Shown piece after piece: positions 35,786-46,289 of a stretch of DNA of 64,000 nt. Position numbers and translations under genes: made by a program. This DNA comes from Chrysemys picta bellii (lineage: Eukaryota > Chordata > Testudines > Emydidae): assembly GCF_011386835.1 (NCBI RefSeq), contig NC_088794.1, positions 90,938,009 through 91,002,008 of the forward strand, given 5' to 3'. The first letter of the stretch is position 1. The number at the start of each line of letters is the position of its first letter. The notes under the pieces were generated by a model, which worked only from the letters and a program-made list of their open reading frames with translations, did no database searches and was not told the origin of the DNA.

Positions 35786-36779
35786 GTAAGTGTTGTAAAC
35801 ATCTAAACATTTATTTTTAACAAAACAGGAATATTAACAATTAAAAGAATGGGTTGTTCATGATTAGTGTGCCCTAGGCGCTTAACGGTTTAGTAAGGGG
35901 CAGTGCAAGTTTTGAAAAGAAATCTAGCAATGTCCGGTTTTCAGTGATTGTCCTGCACAAGCCGCTCTACTGTGTATTCCCTGCTACTGCAGCTACAGTA
36001 AAATGCGGTCTATATGTGCGGGGATAGAGCAGTAATCCTCCTGGGACATCTCGATGAAGCTCTCCTGGAGGTAACTTGAAAGCCGTTGCATGAGGTTCTT
36101 GGGGAGAGCGGCCTTATTGGGTCCTCCGAAGTACGACACGTTGCCGCGCCACGAGATTATCAGGTACTCGGGGATCATTGCTCTGCACAGCAGGGCGGCA
36201 TACGGCCCTGGTCTTTGGAGGCTTTCCCGGAGCATTCTCTCTTTGTCGCTCTCGGAGATCCTCATCAGGGTGATGTCGGCCATGGTGACCTGCTTTTAAT
36301 TAGGTAGGGGAATGTTAGTGTTGGGACTGCTTTCCCGTTCCTTTACAGAACTGTAACCGCTGGTTTGCAGCCACGCGGTGGAGGCGGGAGAGGGGCAGCC
36401 GAAAGGGATCGTTCCCGGGGACAGCCGCGAGGGGGTGGGACAGGGGCAGAGTTCCCGCTTGCCGGATTGCTGGCAGCAGGGACTGACATTGATTTAAATG
36501 TGAAATGAGGCCAGTGGTAATATAAAAGTTTTAAACTGCCACAAGTGTACGGCTTACCATGTCTGCCTGCAACAGAAATTCCGTTGTGCTGCCTCGCTTC
36601 TCAAATGTGCTGTTCAAGACCCCAGGCACAGAATGCGAAGGCCGAGAATTCGACCTTGTGCTGAGTGCGCATGTGAAAGGTGCTGTGCATGGTCTTGTTC
36701 ACAGAGAAAGACTATGTTCTTTGTTCACAACTACATTTATCTTTCAGAGGAATTCACTCCCTTTTTCCCATTTCCACAG
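35786..36779 (+). other. intron of the Harbinger Myb/SANT gene
   Basis: A 994-base GT-AG intron. Its antisense strand holds ORF3 (35993-36283) and an AATAAA at 35810-35815. Confidence 0.75.
35993..36283 (-). CDS. Harbinger ORF3, conserved 96-aa protein of unknown function
   Basis: An ATG in a strong context (gtcaccATGG) opens a 96-aa frame on the minus strand, antisense inside the intron of the SANT gene and 1.7 kb downstream of the transposase on the same strand. The product has a charged N-terminus (SESDKERMLRESL), a central hydrophobic/aromatic part (PYAALLCRAMIPEYLIISW) and a C-terminal amphipathic part (SYLQESFIEMSQEDY). I see no catalytic motif, zinc finger, signal peptide or clear membrane span. 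A relic at 12491-12754 aligns over 82 residues without gaps at 39 identities. AATAAA occurs 178 nt past the stop on the same strand. A weak AG (cag before gtcacc) could make it a spliced exon. It may be an accessory subunit or a 3' exon of a transposase transcript. Confidence 0.65.
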   Translation of the reverse strand: MADITLMRISESDKERMLRESLQRPGPYAALLCRAMIPEYLIISWRGNVSYFGGPNKAALPKNLMQRLSSYLQESFIEMSQEDYCSIPAHIDRILL

Positions 36780-37255
36780 CCCCGTCTGCGACTGTCTCAC
36801 AACCTAGCCTGGAATCACACTCCCAGAGGCTAGCGCGGATTAGGCGTAGGAAGAAGAGGACACGGGAGGACATGTTCTCTGAGCTTATGGCCTCTTCCCA
36901 AGCCCAGGCAGCACAGCAGACCCAGTGGCGGGAGAACTTGACCCGAATGCACCAAGCCAACATGGATCGGGAGGAGAGGTGGCGTCAGGAAGACCAGCAG
37001 GCGACTCTAACGCTGCTTGGACTACTGAGGGAGCAAACGGACACACTCCGGCGCCTTGTGGATGTTCTGCAGGAACGGAGGCAGGAGGACAGAGGCCCGC
37101 TGCAGTCCATCTCTAACCGCCCTCCCCCGCCACCAAGTCCCATACCCACCTCACCCAAAGTGCAAAGAAGGAGAGGCGGCAGAGTCCCTGCTAACTCTCA
37201 CTCCACCCCTGCAGAGAGCTCTAGTAGCAGAAGGCTCTCATTTCCCAAAATTTGA
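36780..37255 (+). CDS. Harbinger Myb/SANT-like DNA-binding protein, exon 2
   Basis: It begins after a CCCATTTCCACAG acceptor (AG at 36778-36779), and its first two bases complete the codon started in exon 1. It encodes a basic RRRKKR run (a likely nuclear signal), then about 90 residues rich in Q, R, E and L (FSELMASSQAQ; LLGLLREQTDTLRRLVDVL), probably a coiled coil for oligomerisation or transposase contact, then a proline-rich tail and a basic RRRGGR segment. A competing acceptor at 36747 would run into an early stop. AATAAA at 37327-37332 is a suitable polyadenylation signal. Confidence 0.85.
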
Positions 37256-38003
37256 AAAGTTCTTTCCTTCCCGCCTGACACAAGCCCACGTCCAAGTTTC
37301 ACCTCCCAATGCCATGTGTAGTTGATAATAAAAAATTCGTTCTGTTAACTACTGTTTCAATCATGTTCTTTTGGAGGAGGAGGGGAAAGGGGGTTGGAAA
37401 TTGGACAGGACAGTCTCCTTTGGCAGGGTACATAGTCGGGGGCAGGCACAGCAGCAGGGCACATACACAGTGCAGTGATGCAGTGACTAGTTGCCCCGGT
37501 TAGTCTGGGAGGTTGTTTTGATGTAATGTTGGGGGGGGTGGGTTGCTCTGTGACTTTGTGGCGGGGGAGGGCAGTTACAGATCTTAAGCGCCGGTCCTTA
37601 GACAGGATCACAGAGCCACACAGCATGGGATCTGTAACCGTCCTCCCCCTGCCACAAAGTCAAATAGACCTCCCATACACACAGTCCCGATCAGGAGGGG
37701 TGACAGGCTCCGTTGAAACAAGCATCCCACCGCAGCGGAGCCTGTCAATCCTTGAGTTTAGAAGCTGCATTCGCATCACAACACTAGACCCGCCCCGCAC
37801 CACAGTCTGCGTCCCAGTTTTAAAAAATTCCCGCGAAAACAGTATTAAAGAAAACGGTGTGCTTTAACAAAGTAGAACTATTTTTATTTCGACACGTGTG
37901 TTGGAGGGGGGGTGAAGGGGGTATGTAACTGGATAGGATAGTCAACATTACCTGGGTAAAGAAACGGGGGCAGGTTTAGCTTCTCAGTACACAAACTATA
38001 AAA

Positions 38004-39287
38004 TCACAGGTTACCCTGCTCACTCAGGAACTTTGCTTTCAAAGCCTCCCGGATGCACAGCGCTTCCCGCTGGTCTCTTCTAATCGCCCGGCTGTCTGGC
38101 TGTGAGTAATCACCAGCCAGGCTATTTTCGTCAACCTCCCACCCCGCCATAAAGGTCTCCCCCTTGCTCTCACAGAGATTGTGGAGCACACAGCAAGCTG
38201 CTATAACAATGGGGATATTGGTTTCGCTGAGATCACAGCGAGTCAGTAAGCTTCTCCATCTCCCCTTGAGACGGCCAAAAGCACACTCCACCACCATTCT
38301 GCACTTGCTCAGCCGGTAGTTGAAGAGTTCTTTTTCAGTGTCCAGGGCGCCAGTATAGGGCTTCATGAGCCAGGGCATTAGCGGGTAGGCTGGGTCCCCG
38401 AGGATGACTATAGGCATCTCCACATCCCCAACAGTTATTTTGCGGTCCGGGAAGTAAATACCTTGTTGCAGCCGTCTAAACAGACCAGAGTTCCTGAAAA
38501 CACGAGCGTCATGAACCTTGCCCGGCCATCCCACGTAGATGTTGGTAAAACGTCCCCTGTGGTCCACCAGTGCTTGCAGCACCATGGAAAAGTATCCCTT
38601 TCGGTTAATGTACTGGGTGGCCTGGTGGTCCGGTGCCAGGATAGGGATGTGAGTTCCATCTATGGCCCCACCGCAGTTTGGGAATCCCATCGCTGCGAAG
38701 CCATCTATGATCGCCTCCACGTTTCCCAGGGTCACTACCTTTGGCAGCAGTACATCAACGATTGCCTTCGCTACTTGCATCACAACAACCCCCACGGTAG
38801 ATTTGCCCACCCCAAACTGGTTCGCGACTGACCGGTAGCTGTCTGGCGTTGCAAGCTTCCACAGGGCTATGGCCACTCGCTTCTGTACACTCAGTGCAGC
38901 TCGCAACCGGGTGTCACTGCGCTTCAGGGCAGGGGACAGCAACTCACAAAGTTCCAGGAAAGTTCCCTTCCGCATGCGAAAGTTTCGCAGCCACTGGGAT
39001 TCATCCCAGACCTGCAGCACTATGCGGTCCCACCACTCAGTGCTTGTCTCCCGTGCCCAGAATCGCCGTTCCACGGCATCAACATGACCCATTGCCACTG
39101 TGATGTCCTCGGCGCTGGGTCGCCTGCTTTCTGACAGGTCTGTGCTACTCTCAGACTTCAGGACATCACCGCGGTGCCGTAGCCTCCTTGCCTGACTTTT
39201 CTGCATCTGCCTCAGGGAAACCTTTATGATAAGCTGCGAGACGTTGAGAGCGGCCACAACTGCAGCGATGGTCGCAGCGGGCTCCAT
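38004..39287 (-). CDS. PIF/Harbinger DDE transposase (HARBI1-like), 427 aa
   Basis: The nuclease excises the element and reinserts it at TWA targets, using an RNase H-fold DDE active site. The residues expected for that site are Asp210 (GGAIDGTHIPI), Asp260 (GKVHDARVFRNS) and Glu334 (VVECAFGRLKGRW). The family GDPAYPL motif is at 297-303. A helix-turn-helix-like segment (RSVANQFGVGKSTV) spans about 152-165. The basic N-terminal part before residue 60 has no clear fold. Length and all motifs agree with full-length HARBI1-type proteins, with no stop or frameshift. The ATG at 39287 is the first in frame, about 380 nt inside the right end. AATAAA on minus at 37883-37888 would end the transcript. 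Host HARBI1 is ruled out by the flanking TIRs and the linked SANT gene. Confidence 0.93.
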   Translation of the reverse strand: MEPAATIAAVVAALNVSQLIIKVSLRQMQKSQARRLRHRGDVLKSESSTDLSESRRPSAEDITVAMGHVDAVERRFWARETSTEWWDRIVLQVWDESQWLRNFRMRKGTFLELCELLSPALKRSDTRLRAALSVQKRVAIALWKLATPDSYRSVANQFGVGKSTVGVVVMQVAKAIVDVLLPKVVTLGNVEAIIDGFAAMGFPNCGGAIDGTHIPILAPDHQATQYINRKGYFSMVLQALVDHRGRFTNIYVGWPGKVHDARVFRNSGLFRRLQQGIYFPDRKITVGDVEMPIVILGDPAYPLMPWLMKPYTGALDTEKELFNYRLSKCRMVVECAFGRLKGRWRSLLTRCDLSETNIPIVIAACCVLHNLCESKGETFMAGWEVDENSLAGDYSQPDSRAIRRDQREALCIREALKAKFLSEQGNL

Positions 39288-39629
39288 GCTCGGAGTACAG
39301 TGGCGTCCGCGCTGTCAATGACTGGAAAAGCGCGCGAACTGTTTTCCCGCCGGCGCTTTCAGGGAGGGAGGGCGGGAGTGATGGACGGATGACGACAGTT
39401 TCCCAAAAGCACCCTCGACTCATTTTGTTACCCAGAAGGCATTGCCGGCTACACCCAGAATTCCAATGGGCAGAGGGGACTGCGGGAACTGTGGGATAGC
39501 TGACCACAGTGCACCGCTTCGAATGTCGACGCTATCACCGTTAGTGTGGACGCACAAAGTCGAATTACTGTCCTTAGTGTGGACACACACGTTCGACTTT
39601 GCAATATCGATTACAAAAATTCGATGCAA

Positions 39630-39665
39630 GTAAAATCGAACTACTCTCGTAGTGTAGACAAGGCC
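39630..39665 (-). repeat. Harbinger right terminal inverted repeat
   Basis: On minus the end reads GGCCTTGTCTACACTACG, partner of the left terminus at 34813. Confidence 0.85.
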
Positions 39666-40438
39666 AAAGATAAAAATGCAAAAGAAGCTGAAAAAGTAAA
39701 ACCTTGAGGGTTTTGAGTTGACTCCTACCAAACGGACACACACAAAAGAAAAACGCTGATCTTGTACAGTTGTTAAAGCAGCATCCAGGAGTCTGCAATG
39801 GCAGTTTCTAAGGGTCAGATTCCCATCCCTTTACTCTGTAGATCAGCACCTTAGGTTACCAATAGTCCCATTGATTTCATTAAGGGGATGGGAATTTAGC
39901 CTCAAGCCACAAAGTGTTCTTCCTGTTGGAAACTTGTAGTGGCAACCCACAGCAGAATCCCGTCATTGAGGAAGTGCTGGGAGCAGAGGATAGAATGGCC
40001 ATCATCCCCATTAACAGGTGTGCCCAAGTAGCACACAGCAATTTAATTGCAATGCTGTTGTTAGAGAACTGCTGAGCACATCAGATTATTGCAAAGCCCC
40101 ATGGAAATAGGAGGAGACACTGTGTGCCCTGGGACAGGGATTGACACTGTTACCTTCCAGTGCCGGGGCAGGGACAAATGGCAGGCACATGGCATGGCAG
40201 CCCAGCATGTGTGGCTGGAGAGCAAGGGGCAAACACCCAGCAGTAAAGCAATTCATCCCATTTCTGCACATATCATAGCTCTGGAGAAGAGCAAATAGAA
40301 CAAGCATGAGAATGACACACCAAAGGCTTATTCTGCACTAAATCACCGGAAGGCAAACCCTGCAAACAGAATTACTTGCCATCCCCATTAAGTGGCACTC
40401 AATAAAGATTTTGCCCTTACATCAGTTCTCTGGGAGAC
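39666..40438. other. unannotated intronic sequence
   Basis: No supported gene or element. Confidence 0.4.
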
Positions 40439-40446
40439 GTCCCAGT

Positions 40447-41017
40447 CAGGGAGGGTGCAAGGATGTTTTGCGCCCTAGGCGAAACTTCCACCTTGCGCCC
40501 CCGCCCCCCTGCCGAGCCCTGTGGCAGCTCTCCGCCCTAAGGCGGCCCCCCCACAGCAGCTCCCCCCCCCCCGAGGCGCCCCCCCGCAGCAGCTCCCCCC
40601 GGCCCGGGGAGCCGTGCGGCAGCTCCTGCCCCAGCTCACCTCTGCTCCGCCTCCTCCCCGAACACACCGTTGCTGCTCCACTTCTCCCGCCTCCCAGGCT
40701 TGCGGCGCCAATCAGCTGTTTGGCGCCGCAAGTCTGGAAGGGAGAGAAGCAGAGCGGGGCGGCATGCTCAGGGGAGGAGGCGGAGCAGAAGTGAGCTGGG
40801 GTGGGGAGCGGTTCCCCTGCGTGCCGCCCCCTCCCCCCATTACTTGCTGCAGGCGGCCCTCCCCGTGCCCCCCTGCCCCAGCTCCCTCCGCCTAAATGCA
40901 GATGACGACCAGGGTGGCCGAAGATCCAGCCGCCGCCAAAGGACCAAAAATGCAGCCCCCCAAATGCCTGTGCCCTAGGCGACCGCCTAGGTCGCCTAAT
41001 GGGTTGCACCGGCCCTG
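40447..41017. mobile_element. hAT-type non-autonomous element (GGTGCAA ends)
   Basis: Ends CAGGGAGGGTGCAAGG and (on minus) CAGGGCCGGTGCAACCC are flanked by a perfect 8-bp duplication GTCCCAGT (40439-40446 and 41018-41025). Inverted 'gcgccctaggcga' motifs lie inside each end. The very GC-rich interior makes long overlapping frames on both strands (up to 187 aa) that read as low-complexity proline/serine or glycine sequence and are not genes. Confidence 0.9.
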
Positions 41018-41025
41018 GTCCCAGT

Positions 41026-43096
41026 TAAACATGTTCTAACTAAATGGAGTACACCGTGAAGCAAAGTGCGCATGTCCCACGTTTGAAACATCATAATAGT
41101 TCCCACCATAGCAACCAATTACATTTCACAGATAGAGGGGGAAGATTTCAGACTAGGAACAGGCAGCGGGCACCAAATGAAATGCACAAAAATAAAAATT
41201 CTGGACCTGACTCTCTAGCGCCTTGCACCTTGTGCAGTCATTTATACCTCTGCAAAGTGGGTGTAAAATGCTACCAAATCAGCCAGCTAGTGATTCACAT
41301 TAACTTTGCACATGTGTAAATTGATTGCACAAAATGCTGGGCAGTGAAGAATCAGGCCATTCCTTACAAATAAAAGGACCTTAGCAACAAATGATGAGGG
41401 GAAAGCAGCACAGAAGATATAGGATGCATAATTCAAATAGTTTTGGAAAACAGTCAGTTTAGAAAGGTTACCATAAGCCCGCAGCTGCTCTTTAATAGAA
41501 AATCTGCTTCTGAACTCCCATCATTGTCAAACCATAACCCTGTCAATAATATAAAGGGTGCAAAAGATTATGACCAGATCAGGACGTTAGTTTCCTTTCC
41601 AGGCAGAATCCCAGCATAACAGATACTTATGCATATTCTGTCCTCATTTTATCTAATTACAGACATCTCTCTAGGGAAGGGGAGGGGAGAAGAGGTTTGA
41701 TCGCCTGATTTTAGGTCACTTACGCAAGGAGTTTCTGGGATATGCATTGATCCAAAGAGTGCTGTAATATTCAAAAAGTTCCCAGAGTCCTCTTGTAAAA
41801 AATCATTCTTTTCCATTACACAAGTTGTTGAAGTCAGCCAATGGGAGAGTTAGAACATGCGCCACAATAAATCAGTACAAAGTGTTTGAAAGGCTAGTAC
41901 ATTGATTAGCCAACAATATCATTTTTTCCTAAGACTCATCTACTATAAACATCCGCTCTTTCCTATATTTTTACATACAATGTAGTACACAAACACACAA
42001 TCTAGTCACAATAAAATCAATATTATCAAAAATTAGAATAAAGGTCATTTCATAAAATCAAAGATATGCCACTCATTTGGCTTTTTAATTAATGAATGTA
42101 ATTCTGTTGAAAGATGCCAGGATGCTATACTGTCATATGTATTGTTAAGAGTCAAATTCAGACCTGGTCTAAGCAAGTGAAATTCCATTAAATGAAATGG
42201 AGTTGCAACTGCTTACACCAGATTGAATTTAGCCCGAAGTCCTCAGTATTTCCACAGAATGGGTACAGCACTGCAAGCTTCCCATTGTCATAAAATACCT
42301 CACCCCTGCCCGGAGGAACCATCTTTAAGGCTAGGTCTGTGTTCAGTCTTTGTCTTCTCATATAAGGTTGCCCCACGGGGTGGTCAATTAGTGCTAAGTG
42401 GGATAGTGGCTTTCATGATGCAGATGCTTATCCACTAGAAATGGGACCCAAGATCACCAAAACATTCTAGACAGGATACGAAATATTCCACCTGCTTTAA
42501 TAAATATTATAGCCCAACCTATGCTCTGCTAGTAGTGCAACATGCAGGTGAACCAGGTTCGAGTCCCGGTCCTGGTCTCTCAGTTTCTAGGCCAATAAAC
42601 ATCTGGTGTCCCTATCACAGCCATCTTTCCAATTAAGGAGCTCTGGACAGAAGTTCCTTCAGACCAAGTCAATATCAATCACTGAATGGTCAGCGTCCTC
42701 AGTGAGACATTCCAAACTCCTACCCCTAAGGAATGTCTCCACAATGGGATTATCAGTTGAATCAAGCAGAGGTAGTGTTCACATTTCAGACGCCACTCTT
42801 TGCCATCCACAATGGCTGGATGGCATCAGACACCCATCTCACACAGGCATCATACCCCATAACATATCAGGACAGAACATTATGGAGGCACCTAATGCAT
42901 TTGGTGGCTTCTACGCTGTCAAAGCAACAGCGTGAAAACTAACCTAACCTTGCCTATCCCAAAGGGTGAGTTTCAGACTGCCGCCTGATTGCAAGACCCA
43001 TAGCTGAGGCCTCTTTACACAGCTATGCACCTGCCCTGTGGTCAGGGAGAAGGATCAGCCCTCAACTCAAACTCCTGAGTGACAGTTAGAACTGGG
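41026..43096. other. unannotated intronic sequence with an isolated pol III box B
   Basis: At 42552-42575 'aaccaggttcgagtcccggtcc' has a consensus box B (GGTTCGAGTCC), but no cloverleaf or box A at tRNA spacing was found, so this may be a SINE head remnant. No other feature is supported. Confidence 0.35.
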
Positions 43097-43101
43097 CAAA
43101 C

Positions 43102-43569
43102 TGTCAGCCAACCGGGATGAGGGCAGTCTAGCCTAGTGGTCAGAGCAGGCGGTCTAGTCCAGTGGATGAGGTCAGGAGCCAAAGCCAAGGGTCAAACCAG
43201 AAGGCAGTAACCAGATACCAGACCTGAGGGTCGAGCCAGAGTCCGTAGTCAGGAGCCAGAGCCAGAGGTTAAACTGAAGGTCAGGAACTGGAGCGAGTAG
43301 GCTATCAGGCAAGGAGGGTTCAAGGCAGGGGCAGGACAGAGCAAGATTGAGTGCAAAGCAGGAGAAGCAGGAACTAGGTCACACAGGAGCAGGCACAGTA
43401 GTGGGTATGAGCGTTGAGAAGCCAGCAAGCTGCTGCTGCTTCTGGCATAAGAACGAGCCTGCTGGCCTCTGCAATCAATCAGGTTGCGTGGTTAATCGGT
43501 TAGCCTGCTGCAGGCCACCTGATGAGGCTGACTGGAGACTAGCTCTGCTGCAAGCCCTGATTCCTGACA
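43102..43569 (-). repeat. Gypsy 3' LTR
   Basis: It begins TGTCAG on plus and ends CTGACA. Internal 'gtcaggagccagagcc'-type units recur. It pairs with 47862-48498. The outer boundary could lie about 20 bases further out, because a TG also occurs near 43080. Confidence 0.75.
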
Positions 43570-43669
43570 GTACCCCCACTTTGAGGGCACCATTTAGACG
43601 CCTCAGGACCTGGCTTCTCAGGGTAAGTGGGGTGGAAGGCATGCAAGAGATCCAGGGCATAGATCTGTT

Positions 43670-43790
43670 CTGCAGTTCCCACATTCATCTGGGCCATACC
43701 AATCCCAGTCAATTAGATATTGTAGTTTTCCTCAAAGCCAGTGAGAGTCTAGAATCTGCCAAACCACATATTCTTCTTGGCCCTGAGCAG
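43670..43790 (-). pseudogene. Gypsy chromodomain remnant
   Basis: Minus-strand translation gives EYVVWQILDSHWL, a stop (TGA at 43732-43734), then GKLQYLIDWDWYGPDE. This is the chromodomain pattern of chromovirus integrases, which in the family targets integration to modified chromatin. It is followed by a short proline-rich tail. Confidence 0.7.
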
Positions 43791-43923
43791 TTATAGGCAG
43801 AGGAGGGGGAGTAGTCCAGAGTGGGAAGGGATTTTTGACTAATGGTTTTAGAAGAGAGATATGGAAGATGGCGTGAATCTTGAGGCAATCTGATAGATTA
43901 ATCTGGTTACTTGTAAGTCACAG

Positions 43924-44780
43924 CTATCTCATGATCTGGAAAGTCCCCAGGTACTTACAGTCCAGCTTTGCAGAGGGGCGAGTCAATCGAAGATTCCAGG
44001 TGGACAACCAGACCTTGTCCCCTACCCCAAAGCCAGGTGTTGGCTGGCAGGACCAGTTGGCATACCATGTGTAGGTAGCTTTGGCAACACCTAACTGCCT
44101 CTGGAGTTCTTGACGTACCTGCTGGATGTGGGTTCTGAGTTTGGTAAAAGTGGCCATCGATGATTTAGAGGGGATCTCTGGATGAGCAGAAAGATGGAAA
44201 CCACAGTTAGCAAAGAAAGGAGTCTGCTTGATGGAGGCATGCATAGCATTGTTATATGCAAACTCAGCATGAGGGATTAGGGACAGCCAATCATCCCGAG
44301 GATAGTTTAGGAAGAAATGTAGGTACTATTCAAGGACCTGATTGACATGCTCTGCGTGCCCATTGATGCTGGGGTGATAGGCTGTTAAGGTTAGGTCTTG
44401 ATACTCAGGAAGTGTAGAAGTTCTTGCCAGAAGCAGGAAATAAACTGGGATCCTTGATCAGACACCATGCCCATAGGTAAGTTGTGAAGATGAAAGATGT
44501 TGCTCACAAACAGGTAGGCTATCTCCTGAACAGAGAGAAGTGCACAGTGTGGAACAAAATACACCATCTTGGTTAAGTGGTCAACCACCACCAGAATGTA
44601 GTGTGGCCTTGGGAAGGTGGTAATTCCACAATAAAGTCCATGGAAACGATGGCCCAAGGCCGAGGTGGAGTGGGTAAGGGCTGGAGGAGACCCAGCAGTC
44701 TTGACCAGGGGGTCTTGATCCAGGCACCATGGTCACAAGACTCTACATAGGATGCAACACCTCTGGGTTTCCACAAGTTC
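43924..44780 (-). pseudogene. Gypsy integrase remnant
   Basis: Frame-broken pieces include the catalytic core start (MDFIVELPPSQG, then VVVDHLTKM) near 44590-44680, a second acidic block SDQGSQFISCFW near 44420-44460, and the C-terminal domain with GDKVWLSTWNLR near 43980-44020. A frameshift lies near 44580-44600, and the region of the third catalytic residue is not in a continuous frame. Confidence 0.75.
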
Positions 44781-44953
44781 CTGGAAACCAGGTCTCGAGC
44801 CTTGGAATAGCCAAAGTGGCCTGCTAGCAGAGTGTCATGGCAGAGTTATAGGACTAATCCAAGTGGCCCCTTCGGGCACATAGATATGTCCCTCGTGGTA
44901 TAGGATCCCATTCTGGAATGTGAAGACTGTGAAGGTCTGATCCTAGTCGTGGT

Positions 44954-45934
44954 CTAAGGCTTGACAGTTTGGATGGTAAAGGGGTCATTAGGTAACTGAG
45001 AGCAGATGGAGGATAATAGGTTGGAGACTATGGTGCCAGAAATTAAGTTTGAGGGTTTAAGAATCTTGGATGTAGTCTTCTCACTGGGTTTGTAGTACTG
45101 AACCTTCCATGACAGTGCGTCTGCCTTCCCGTTCCTTATCCCCAGCCAGTGGGTGACCCCAAACTCAAATTGTGCAAAAAGACACCAGCATGCCTGCTGC
45201 TGGTTCAGATGCCTGGCCATTTTCAGGTATTGCAAATGTTTATGGTCTGTCAGGACTTAGATTGAGAACCTAGCACCCTTCAGAACATGGTGCCATTTTT
45301 CAAAGACCAGCAATTCCTTGTCCATGATGTCATAGTTTATATCAGTGGGAGTGAGTTTTCGCATGTAAAAAGTACACAGGTGAAGACGATCATTGGGAGC
45401 AGCTGGTTGGGAAAGGACTGCCCCTGGTGCAAAGTTTGAAGCATCCACCTCTACTGTAAACCATCTGGCAGGGTTTGGGTGGATCAAGATGGGAGCAGTG
45501 GTGAATTTCTGTTTCTGATTGTCAAAGGCAGCCTGTGCTTCTGGAGACCATGAAAACCGGTCTCTCTTTCTCAGCAAGGCTGCAAGAGGGCTGGCCAAAG
45601 CAGAGAATTCTGGGATAAAATTGTCTATAAAAATTAGCAAAACCCAAGAAGCATTGGATTCCACGTACATGCTTTGGTGCCACCCAATTTGTGACGGCCA
45701 CCACCTTGTGAGGGTCCCTTTCCAGTCCCTGGGGTGAGGTGATATATCCAAGAAATTCAAGGGTGTCTCAATTAAACTCACATTTCTCTGGTTTGGCATA
45801 CAAGGGATTCTGGCATAATCTTTCAAGAATGCTACGCACATGTTGGTCATGAAGAGCTCGTTGATAATGGGGAGTGGGAAGCGGATTTGTATGGTCACCA
45901 TGTTCAAGCCCCGACAGTCAATACACCACTGCAA
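44954..45934 (-). pseudogene. Gypsy reverse transcriptase/RNase H remnant with palm deletion
   Basis: The 5' part reads WCIDCRGLNMVTIQIRFPLP, and NELF follows. The frame then jumps directly to sequence that normally lies after the YxDD box, so the central palm with the catalytic aspartates is missing (junction near 45835-45850). The thumb/RNase H part continues with [12 protein letters not shown] and FTVEVDASNFAPGAVLSQ at 45400-45540, and with an RNase H end (WLGIRNGKADALSW) near 45110-45170. Deletion size cannot be measured here. Confidence 0.75.
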
Positions 45935-46289
45935 AGAGCCATCTTTCTTCTTGACAAAAAAAGATTGGAGTGCCTGCTCAGATGTGGATGGGCAGATGAA
46001 ACCCTTGGGTTATCCTGCAAGTAAAGGCAGACAGCTCGAAGTTCAGGTTCAGAGAGGGCATATTTCCGACTGAATGGGATCTCAGCTTCAGGCTGGAGAT
46101 CAAATGGGCAACCGTAAGTCCGATGTGTGGCTAGGATGTCTGCCTTCCCCTTGTCAAAAATGTCAGCAAATTTATGGTATTGGTGAGGGATCTTGGCAGT
46201 GGGGCACTGGGGCTTCTGAAAGTCTTGTTGTCTGGGAATTGGGATCTTCCAGAGGACAACATGAACCGCAGAGTCTGCTGGTCTGTTTC

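Larger units (their letters stand above)
34813..39665. mobile_element. apparently intact PIF/Harbinger DNA transposon
   Basis: The left end starts GGCCTGGTCTACACTA, and the right end on minus starts GGCCTTGTCTACACTA. Both are followed by subterminal 'gtcgaa/ttcgac' motifs and a shared 'gctatcccacag' block. Inside are an intact two-exon Myb/SANT gene (plus), an intact DDE transposase (minus) and a 96-aa third frame (minus). These elements duplicate TWA. TTA precedes the left end, but AAA follows the right end, so the duplication is not preserved. CG dinucleotides remain frequent and no other element has inserted, both signs of a young copy. It sits in DPF3 intron 1. Confidence 0.9.

Noticed and set aside
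36633..36833. Alternative acceptor at 36747 for the SANT second exon
   Set aside because: It leads to a stop within 30 codons; the acceptor at 36779 keeps the frame and gives the expected coiled-coil region.
38004..39287. Host HARBI1 gene
   Set aside because: Flanking terminal inverted repeats and the linked SANT gene identify it as the transposon's own transposase.
34810..39668. TTA target duplication of the intact Harbinger element
   Set aside because: TTA is present only on the left; the right flank reads AAA, so I do not claim a duplication.
40446..41009. Long overlapping frames (up to 187 aa) on both strands
   Set aside because: They lie wholly inside a GC-rich hAT element with perfect 8-bp duplication; the proteins are low-complexity.
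42510..42580. A functional tRNA gene
   Set aside because: Box B is good but no acceptor stem, anticodon arm or box A at proper distance could be drawn.
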